Notes under the pieces: generated by a model | What the model saw: only the letters and a program-made list of their open reading frames with translations | What the model was told of the DNA's origin: nothing | The model's database searches: none | In this document: piece after piece, positions 58,062-64,000 of the stretch | Layout: every line of letters begins with the position of its first letter | How positions within the stretch are numbered: position 1 is the stretch's first letter | Source: Streptomyces sp. RKND-216 | GTDB lineage: Bacteria; Actinomycetota; Actinomycetes; Streptomycetales; Streptomycetaceae | Direction of reading: 5' to 3' | Length of the DNA stretch: 64,000 bases | Assembly (NCBI RefSeq): GCF_004795255.1 | Contig: NZ_SSBQ01000002.1 | Coordinates: 4,184,001 to 4,248,000 of the forward strand | Made by a program: the position numbers and the translations under genes

Positions 58062-58553
58062 ATGCGCGTCTACCTCGGCTCCGACCACGCCGGCTACGAA
58101 CTCAAGAACCATCTCGTCGACTGGCTGAAGTCCGCGGGCCACGAGCCCGTCGACTGCGGCCCGCACCTCCACGATGCCCAGGACGACTACCCGCCCTTCT
58201 GCCTCCGCGCCGCTGAGCGCACCGCCGCCGACAGCGAGGCTCTGGGCATCGTCATCGGCGGCTCCGGCAACGGCGAGCAGATGGCGGCCAACAAGGTCAG
58301 GGGCGTCCGTTGCGCCCTGGCATGGAGCCAGGAGACCGCCGCGCTGGCCCGCGAGCACAACAACGCCAACATGGTCAGCGTCGGCGCCCGCATGCACAGC
58401 ACCGAGGACGCCGTGGCGTTCGTCGAGACCTTCCTCGGCACCCCGTTCTCCGGCGACGAACGGCACATCCGCCGCATCGACATGCTGTCCACCTACGAGG
58501 TCACCGGCACCCTTCCGCCGATCCCCGCCCACCACCCCCAGCAGGACGACTGA
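58062..58553 (+). CDS. rpiB: Ribose-5-phosphate isomerase B
   Basis: 163 residues from ATG 58062; the longer open frame upstream runs antisense to normal codon use and is rejected. It has MRVYLGSDHAGYELKNHLVDWL, GIVIGGSGNGEQMAANKVRGVRCALAWS and HNNANMVSVGAR. The Glu in GNGEQ occupies the catalytic position used by the mycobacterial enzymes, in place of Cys. It interconverts ribose-5-phosphate and ribulose-5-phosphate in the pentose phosphate pathway. nei follows 19 nt later. Confidence 0.94.
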   Translation: MRVYLGSDHAGYELKNHLVDWLKSAGHEPVDCGPHLHDAQDDYPPFCLRAAERTAADSEALGIVIGGSGNGEQMAANKVRGVRCALAWSQETAALAREHNNANMVSVGARMHSTEDAVAFVETFLGTPFSGDERHIRRIDMLSTYEVTGTLPPIPAHHPQQDD

Positions 58554-58572
58554 CCATCCGGCGGGGAAGACC

Positions 58573-59385
58573 ATGCCCGAGGGACACACCCTGCACCGCC
58601 TGGCCGGTGAACTCCGCGACCGCTTCGGCGGCCACGCCGTGCATGCCGCCAGCCCCCAGGGCCGGTTCGCCGACGGCGCCGCCCTGCTGGACGGCCGTAC
58701 CCTCACCGGCGCCGAGGCGCACGGCAAGCACCTGTTCGTCGCGTTCGACGGGGACGACGCCCGGGTGCACGTGCACCTCGGCCTCTACGGCACGTTCCGC
58801 TTCGGCACCGGACCCGCGCCGGCGCCCGTGGGGCAGGTCCGGCTGCGGCTCGCCACCCCCGCCGGGTACGCCGACCTGCGCGGGCCCACCCGCTGCGCCC
58901 TTGTCACCGCCGACGAGGCGCGGTCCGTTGCCGCACGCCTCGGCCCCGACCCGCTCCGCGAGGACGCCGACCCTGAACGCGCCCGGTCCCGCATCGCGCG
59001 CAGCCGCAGCAGCGTCGCCGCCCTGCTCATGGACCAGAAGGTCGTCGCCGGTGTCGGCAACGTCTACCGCGCCGAGGTCCTCTTCCGGAACGGCATCGAC
59101 CCCTACCGGGCGGGCCGCGACCTGACCCGGCCGGAATGGGACGCCGTCTGGGCCGACCTGGTCGCCCTGATGCGCGAGGGCGTCCGGCTGGGCCGCATCG
59201 ACACCGTGCGGCCGCAGCACACGCCGGAGGCCATGGGACGACCGCCGCGCGTCGACGACCACGGCGGCGAGGTGTACGTCTACCGGCGCGCCTCGCAGCC
59301 CTGCCACGTGTGCGGCGGGGAGATCCGCACCGCCGAACTCGCCGCCCGCAACCTCTTCTGGTGCCCCGGCTGCCAGCAGCGCTGA
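58573..59385 (+). CDS. nei: Fpg/Nei family DNA glycosylase (endonuclease VIII-like)
   Basis: 270 residues from ATG 58573, with GGGGAAG upstream. MPEGHTLHRLAG gives the catalytic Pro and Glu; helix-two-turn-helix SSVAALLMDQKVVAGVGNVYRAEVLF and a C-terminal zinc finger (CHVC, then CPGC, 16 residues apart) are intact. It removes oxidised pyrimidines or purines and cuts at the abasic site (beta/delta elimination). It follows rpiB closely, so may be co-transcribed. It is convergent with the Eis-like gene. Confidence 0.92.
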   Translation: MPEGHTLHRLAGELRDRFGGHAVHAASPQGRFADGAALLDGRTLTGAEAHGKHLFVAFDGDDARVHVHLGLYGTFRFGTGPAPAPVGQVRLRLATPAGYADLRGPTRCALVTADEARSVAARLGPDPLREDADPERARSRIARSRSSVAALLMDQKVVAGVGNVYRAEVLFRNGIDPYRAGRDLTRPEWDAVWADLVALMREGVRLGRIDTVRPQHTPEAMGRPPRVDDHGGEVYVYRRASQPCHVCGGEIRTAELAARNLFWCPGCQQR

Positions 59386-59432
59386 ACCGCGCCGGCGTGG
59401 CCAAAGCCCTCCGAAGCCCACCGGCGGCCGCC

Positions 59433-60674
59433 TCAGAAGCCGTGCGGGTTCCAGGGGGCCACCGCGCTGTGGAAGGCCGTCGCGGCCTCCGCCAGTGCTC
59501 CCTCCCGCAGCTCCCGCACCCGCCCGGCGTCGGCCAGCGCCGCGAGCGGGACGCCGCCGAGGTAGGCCGCGCCCAACTCCGGCACGGACAGGGCCAGATC
59601 CGCCGGGTCACCGGTGCGGGTGCAAGTGGCGCCCTTCGGGCCGCCGGACAGCCGCCAACGTCCCGCGTTCCACGGACAGAAGGCGTCCTCCAGCTCCAGC
59701 ACCACGTCCACGCCGGCCGCGTACGTGCGCGCCTCCAGGGCCGCCGCGACGTCGATCACCCGCAGGTACAGGGCGTCCCGCCGGGAGATTCCGCACCGCC
59801 GCGGGTCGGTGACCAGGTGCAGCCACGGATCGTCCACCGGACGCCCCTCGACGCACAGCGTCGAGGTCAGGTCGAGGTCGAAGAGATAGCGCACCAGCGC
59901 GCCGTGTGCGGCCGGGTCCAGCGCCTCCATGTCGCGCAGCAGCACCTCGCCGTCCGGGTTGTCCGCGGCGTCGTAGTGCGGGCGCACCGCGTAGCGCGCG
60001 TAGCCGCGCAGTTCTCCGTCCCGCTCGGCCAGCACGCACTGCATCGGCGTCGCGCCGTCGCGCTTGTCCTCCGGGTCGTGGACCACGGCCCGCTCCCAGC
60101 CCGGGCGGCGCTCCAGCATGCCAGGCCGCAGCGGCACCCGGCGCGCGTACAGTTCCTCGCACGCCGCCAGCACCTCCGGGTCGCACGGATCCACCAGACG
60201 CAGCCGCAGCGCATCCGCGCCGGCCGGCAGGGCGAGCCGAGTCCGCGCGGTGTCCACCCGCGCGCCGAGTTCGTCGGAGGCGGCGCCGTACCCGAAGCGG
60301 CCATAGATCAAGGGCTCCGAGGCGCGCAACACCGCCAGCGGTTCCCGCCGCTCGCGCACCTCCTCGAGCTGGCGGCGCATCATCGACGTCAGCACCCCGC
60401 GCCGCCGGTGCGTCGGCTTCACGGTCACCATCGTCACGCCAGCCGTCGGCACCACCGCGCCGCCCGGCACCGTCATCCGGAAGCTGAACGACCCCGTGGT
60501 GCCGCACACCTCGTCGCCGTCGTAAGCCACGATCGAGCGACCCGGCTCCATCCGCGCCGCCCACAGGGCATGGCTCTCCGGGTCGAACGTGGTCCCGAAC
60601 GCGGCACGGATCACCGCCCACCACGCCTCGTGCTCGCCGGGGTCGTCCGTCAGGGTGCGCAGATCGATGGTCAC
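59433..60674 (-). CDS. Eis-like GNAT acetyltransferase
   Basis: 413 residues from GTG 60674 (MTIDLRTLTDDPGEHEAWWAVIRAAFG). It has the two-GNAT plus sterol-carrier-protein-like architecture of Eis: VPTAGVTMVTVKPTHRRRGVLTSMM (acetyl-CoA loop, residues about 78-105), EPLIYGRFGYG, a second GNAT half, and an SCP2-like end finishing NPHGF whose C-terminal carboxylate is normally catalytic. Cytosolic; mycobacterial Eis acetylates aminoglycosides and lysines, but the substrate of this one is unknown. Confidence 0.9.
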   Translation of the reverse strand: MTIDLRTLTDDPGEHEAWWAVIRAAFGTTFDPESHALWAARMEPGRSIVAYDGDEVCGTTGSFSFRMTVPGGAVVPTAGVTMVTVKPTHRRRGVLTSMMRRQLEEVRERREPLAVLRASEPLIYGRFGYGAASDELGARVDTARTRLALPAGADALRLRLVDPCDPEVLAACEELYARRVPLRPGMLERRPGWERAVVHDPEDKRDGATPMQCVLAERDGELRGYARYAVRPHYDAADNPDGEVLLRDMEALDPAAHGALVRYLFDLDLTSTLCVEGRPVDDPWLHLVTDPRRCGISRRDALYLRVIDVAAALEARTYAAGVDVVLELEDAFCPWNAGRWRLSGGPKGATCTRTGDPADLALSVPELGAAYLGGVPLAALADAGRVRELREGALAEAATAFHSAVAPWNPHGF

Positions 60675-60820
60675 CCGACATCCCTACCAGCGGCGCGGAC
60701 CCGGAGGCGAGTGATTTTCGCCTCGCCGCGACCGCCCGCGACCCCCTTCCGGACCGGGGAACGGTATCTGCCGAAGGTCCGGTTCCGCACCGGGAATCGA
60801 CGCTTCGGCGGCGAGGTCGC

Positions 60821-60826
60821 TAAGGT
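60821..60826 (+). promoter_or_regulatory. Possible leaderless -10 element of the SpoIIE-type phosphatase
   Basis: TAAGGT (TANNNT) ends 8 nt before the ATG at 60835, suggesting a leaderless transcript. Confidence 0.4.
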
Positions 60827-60834
60827 CCCAGGAC

Positions 60835-61992
60835 ATGGCACTACGGCGCGCGGGCAGCACACCCCCGGCGGCCCGGCTGCTCCAGGCGAACAAGGCGTGG
60901 CACCGGGTCCGCACCAGCATGCGCCGTTCCGCGGTGGACTACTTCCGCGGCGGCGGCTCCGACTGGGTCGCCCTCGGCGCGCTGCTGCTCACCGTGCCCG
61001 CCCTGACGTTCGCCACCGTCGTCAACCCGCTGTGGTGCGCGCCGGAGACCCTCGCCCTGCCCGTCATCGCCGGCGGACTGCTGCTGCGCCCGGCCAGCCT
61101 GCTGGCCCTGTACGCGGCGGCCGCCGTCGCGCTGATCGTGGAGGCGGCGGCGCTCGCCGAACTCGCGGACGGCGCGGGCGCCGTCACACCGGGCACCATC
61201 CTGGTGGTCGCCGCCGTGGGCCTGTCCGGGCTGCTGGTCGCCCAGTTCCGCAGCCGGGTGGGCGTGCCCTGGCGGCGCGGCGGGACGATGCTGTTCGACC
61301 TGCGCGAGCGCATCCGCGTGCAGAGCAAGCTGCCCGCCCTGCCCGAGGGCTGGCACCGCGAGATGTCGCTGCGCCCCGCGGGCGGCCAGTCGTTCTCCGG
61401 GGACTTCGTCGTCGCCGCACGGACCGGCCCCGATGCCCGCACCCTCGAGGTGGTGCTCACGGACGTCTCCGGCAAGGGCATGGACGCCGGTTCCCGCGCC
61501 CTGCTGCTCTCCGGCGCCTTCGGGGGCCTCCTGGGGTCGCTGCCCCCGCACGAATTCCTGCCCGCCGCCAACGGCTACCTGCTGCGCCAGGACTGGGACG
61601 AGGGCTTTGCCACCTCCGTGCACCTGGTGCTCGACCTGGACACCGGCGACTACGAGCTCTACTCGGCCGGGCACGTCCCCGCCCTCCAGCGCGACGCGGG
61701 CGCCGGCACCTGGGAGGAGAAGGCGGCCGACGGCCCCCTGCTCGGCGTCTACGACGGTGCCGCCTTCGACGCGGTGAAGGGCAGCCTGCGGCGCGGCGAC
61801 GTGCTGATGCTCTTCACCGACGGGCTCGTCGAGACCCCCGAACGCGAACTGGACGAGGGCGTCGACCGCCTCACCGGGGAGGCGGACCGCTACGTGGCGG
61901 GCGGCTTCGAGGGCGCCGCCTGGCACCTGATCGAAGCCGTGGCCAAGGACGTCAACGACGACCGGGCGCTGCTGCTGATCTGCCGCGACTGA
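60835..61992 (+). CDS. Membrane-bound PPM/SpoIIE-type Ser/Thr phosphatase
   Basis: 385 residues from ATG 60835. Three to four transmembrane helices lie at about 40-140 (WVALGALLLTVPALTFATVV, LPVIAGGLLLRPASLLALYAAAAVALIV). The SpoIIE domain spans about 165-385: RPAGGQSFSGDFVVAAR, VLTDVSGKGMDAGSRALLLSGAFGGLLGSLPP, FATSVHLVLDLDTGDYELYSAGHVPAL, DVLMLFTDGLVETPER and NDDRALLLI. The metal-ligand Asp residues are present. It probably dephosphorylates an anti-anti-sigma factor. No PAS/GAF or kinase domain is attached, and no partner gene is adjacent. Confidence 0.9.
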   Translation: MALRRAGSTPPAARLLQANKAWHRVRTSMRRSAVDYFRGGGSDWVALGALLLTVPALTFATVVNPLWCAPETLALPVIAGGLLLRPASLLALYAAAAVALIVEAAALAELADGAGAVTPGTILVVAAVGLSGLLVAQFRSRVGVPWRRGGTMLFDLRERIRVQSKLPALPEGWHREMSLRPAGGQSFSGDFVVAARTGPDARTLEVVLTDVSGKGMDAGSRALLLSGAFGGLLGSLPPHEFLPAANGYLLRQDWDEGFATSVHLVLDLDTGDYELYSAGHVPALQRDAGAGTWEEKAADGPLLGVYDGAAFDAVKGSLRRGDVLMLFTDGLVETPERELDEGVDRLTGEADRYVAGGFEGAAWHLIEAVAKDVNDDRALLLICRD

Positions 61993-62014
61993 GCGCGGGA
62001 CAGCCCCTCAAAAC

Positions 62015-62055
62015 GGTGTCGGGCCTCGCCCCCCTGGGGGGCGAGGCCCGACACC
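62015..62055. terminator. Strong bidirectional terminator
   Basis: A perfect 19-bp stem (62015-62033 and 62037-62055) around a 3-nt loop. On the minus strand a GTTTT run follows, so it is best as a terminator for the acyltransferase gene. Confidence 0.85.
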
Positions 62056-62067
62056 ACGTGGTGGGCG

Positions 62068-63306
62068 TCAGCGGCCGACCGACACCGTCTCGCGGCGCCG
62101 TTCCCGCTCCCGGCCGTCCTGTCCCTGGTCCGGCTGCTCCCCGCCGCCGTGCGCGCCGTTGCGCGCTCGTGCCTGTTCGACCGGGTCCTCGCGGAAGAAC
62201 CAGGACATCTTCGGCTCCATGACGAACCGGAGGGCCCGCTGCACCGGTCCGCTGCACAGCGCGGTCATCATCACCACCGCGAGCAGCGTGATGACCACCC
62301 GGCTGGCCGGGTGGTCCACCCAGGCCATGTCGTACCAGTCGAACTCCCGCGAGAGCTTGATCGGGTAGACGTGCAGCAGGTAGGCGTAGAGCGTCCCTGC
62401 ACCCAGCGCCGTGAACCACATGTGGCGGCGCGGCACCAGGGTGAGGAAAGCGGCGGTCAGCACCAGGGCGCAGCCGAAGAGGGCCAGGTACATCACGGCG
62501 CCGACCCAGGAGGGCACGCCCATCTCCGCGGCAGGGCGGTCGTGCAGCAGCCACGCGTGGTTCATCCGCGGCACCGCCCAGTAGGAGAACACGGCGGTCG
62601 CCAGCAGCAGCGGCACGGACAGCAGGCGCAGACGGCGGTCCCGCAGCATCTCGAAGTGCCGGGGCCGCAGTTGGAGGCCCAGCACGAAGAACGGCAGGTA
62701 TTGCAGCACCCGCATCAGGTTGAAGTCGCCGCTGATGCTCTCGGTCACGCTCGCGCACAGACCGACGGCGAGCGCCACCGGCACGGGCCAGCGCAGCCGG
62801 TGCCAGAAGGGAGCGGTCATGCGCCAGAGGAACAGCGCGACCAGGAACCACAGCGCGAAGCCCGGACGTTGCAGACTGAACTCGCGGTCCGGATTGTCCG
62901 CCCAGCGCATGAAGAGTGTGTAGAGGGTCTCGAACACCAGGTACGGTACGGCGATTCCGGTGATGAGCCGCCGGATCTGGGCCGGTGTGCCGGTGAACGT
63001 CCGCGAGAGGTAGCCGGAGATGACGATGAACGCCGGCATGTGGAAGGCGTAGACCGCCAGGTACAGGGCCTCGACCGTGCGGCTGTCGTCCTGCAGCGGC
63101 TGCCAGGCGTGCCCCATGCCGACCAGCAGGATCGTGAGGTACTTCGCGTTGTCGAAGAAGGGATCGCGTTGCTTCGCTCCCGGGGCTCCGCCCTCGCGCA
63201 CGGACGACGGGGTGGAAGTGGGCGGCGTCTTCGCCGTCGGCTTCTCGGGGCGGGCCGGGGGGAGCGGGGCCCGCTCATTACGAGCGTGCAACATCTGCAT
63301 CACCAT
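62068..63306 (-). CDS. Membrane acyltransferase (acyltransferase 3/OpgC-like)
   Basis: 412 residues from ATG 63306; three further in-frame starts (63303, 63300, 63294) are possible. A Pro/Thr/Lys-rich cytoplasmic N-terminus of about 45 residues leads into about ten transmembrane helices with RDPFFDNAKYLTILLVGMGHAWQPL, AFHMPAFIVISGYLSR and ALWFLVALFLWRM, typical of acyltransferase 3 proteins that O-acylate sugars or polymers at the membrane. The C-terminus is long, charged and Arg/Glu/Gly-rich. Substrate unknown. Confidence 0.85.
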   Translation of the reverse strand: MVMQMLHARNERAPLPPARPEKPTAKTPPTSTPSSVREGGAPGAKQRDPFFDNAKYLTILLVGMGHAWQPLQDDSRTVEALYLAVYAFHMPAFIVISGYLSRTFTGTPAQIRRLITGIAVPYLVFETLYTLFMRWADNPDREFSLQRPGFALWFLVALFLWRMTAPFWHRLRWPVPVALAVGLCASVTESISGDFNLMRVLQYLPFFVLGLQLRPRHFEMLRDRRLRLLSVPLLLATAVFSYWAVPRMNHAWLLHDRPAAEMGVPSWVGAVMYLALFGCALVLTAAFLTLVPRRHMWFTALGAGTLYAYLLHVYPIKLSREFDWYDMAWVDHPASRVVITLLAVVMMTALCSGPVQRALRFVMEPKMSWFFREDPVEQARARNGAHGGGEQPDQGQDGRERERRRETVSVGR

Positions 63307-63795
63307 AGCCGCCGGACGGGGAGAGCGAAAATCAGGGTGCGGAGCATGTCGCCCGCAGCGGGTATCAGGCGCCCCGTCAACACCCCCTTTCCCGCCGTGT
63401 CTTGTCGGGATAGCCCTCTGACCTGCGGTTTGCGAAGGTCGTGAACGAAGTGCGAAGGCGCCCTGTCGAATGCGTGAGCGGTGCGCGCGAGGGCGTGCCG
63501 GAGGGTTTCGTGTGACCCACTCCACAAGCGTCGGCCGTAATCACGGAGCGATCACGGCGGAAATGCGAATCGCGCAATCTGTATACGGCATTGACCTGCA
63601 CGAATTCGCCCCGACCGGATGACTGTCGGGCATCACGGGCATACCCGCGCGGGTGAGAGTCGGCCGATCCTGCGTCAGCCTCCTGCACCGGCGGGCGTGT
63701 TGGTGGCACGATGGAGCGAAGCGGGGCTCTGGCGGCGGATCCCCGGCCGGGTGAGGCGTACGAGGGCCCGACGAGGGCGAGGGGTGTGATCGGTT
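63307..63795. other. Intergenic region, divergent promoters
   Basis: 489 nt between the acyltransferase and the tiny membrane protein, with no supported gene. A TTGACC at about 63590 could be a -35 box but I see no matching -10. It is somewhat less GC-rich around 63540-63600 than the flanks. Confidence 0.45.
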
Positions 63796-63990
63796 GTGGA
63801 GATTTCGCTGTCGGTGGTCCTGCTGCTGGCGATCGTCCTGGTCGTGATGGTCAAGGGCGGTTCCATCAAGCCGGGCCCGGCGATCGTGGCCGCCCTCTTC
63901 GGCTTCTTCCTCGCCGCGAGCGGGGCGGCGCCGCCGATAAACAACTTCCTGGAGTCCGTCGCCAGCACGATCAACAACATCAGCATCTGA
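63796..63990 (+). CDS. Very small membrane protein
   Basis: 64 residues from GTG 63796. Two hydrophobic segments (SLSVVLLLAIVLVVMV and AIVAALFGFFLAASG) are split by a KGGSIKPGP turn, and the C-terminus is polar (NNFLESVASTINNISI). No ribosome site is clear. It resembles the short two-helix proteins common in Streptomyces, some on integrative or conjugative elements. No element is apparent here, so the function remains unknown. Confidence 0.7.
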   Translation: MEISLSVVLLLAIVLVVMVKGGSIKPGPAIVAALFGFFLAASGAAPPINNFLESVASTINNISI

Positions 63991-64000
63991 CGCGCGAAGG

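Overview
The window looks like chromosomal core sequence of a Streptomyces or close relative. GC content is very high, third codon positions are almost all G or C, and GTG/TTG starts and 1-4 nt stop/start overlaps are frequent. Gene content and order (dynA-dynB-ssbB, ettA, malQ, pepN, sodF, rpiB, nei) are typical of the genus; from memory they match the S. coelicolor SCO2690-SCO2620 interval read backwards, which I could not check. I saw no rRNA, CRISPR array, intact transposase or prophage.

Layout. 1-3 kb: a truncated glycosyltransferase coupled to an SDR, and a coiled-coil Lys/Ala-tailed protein. 3-4.4 kb: two frameshifted genes side by side (GNAT, VOC). 4.4-5.7 kb: a small LAXTG surface protein and tRNA-Arg(TCT). 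6-12.5 kb: dynA-dynB (sporulation-septum dynamins), ssbB, and a thioester-domain LAXTG surface protein. 12.7-16.1 kb: ettA with a thioesterase and a conserved hypothetical, an ORF remnant, and a truncated haemoglobin. 16.1-21 kb: a TPP enzyme and sodium:solute symporter divergent from a PucR regulator, with a strong palindrome between them.

21.1-31 kb holds the most interesting unit: a minus-strand operon glnX - glnH - coiled-coil - pknG - PP2C phosphatase - FHA protein. It joins the mycobacterial amino-acid-sensing GlnX/GlnH/PknG module to a phosphatase and a phosphothreonine reader. The last three proteins all carry paired zinc-ribbon motifs.

31-39 kb: an amino-sugar block (BadF-type kinase, GH4 enzyme behind a DasR-like operator, secreted GH84 N-acetylglucosaminidase) with an MscS channel and an HNH endonuclease inside it. 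39-43.8 kb: a small LTSE-repeat protein coupled to malQ, a double-DUF427 protein, a small membrane protein, a decayed vapBC pair and a VOC protein. 44-54 kb: two pepN paralogues flanking a Tat-exported phosphoesterase, a serine hydrolase and an AbiEi/endonuclease-like protein. 54-64 kb: a DsbA-fold reductase, sodF with a textbook Nur box, an amino-acid permease, bioY, rpiB, nei, an Eis-like acetyltransferase, a SpoIIE-type phosphatase, a membrane acyltransferase and a tiny membrane protein.

Most of the region is ordinary conserved housekeeping and developmental DNA. The unusual material is the signalling operon, the decayed genes near 3-4.4, 15.5 and 42.7-43.3 kb, a perfect 21-bp inverted repeat inside dynB, and several well-formed operator-like sites.
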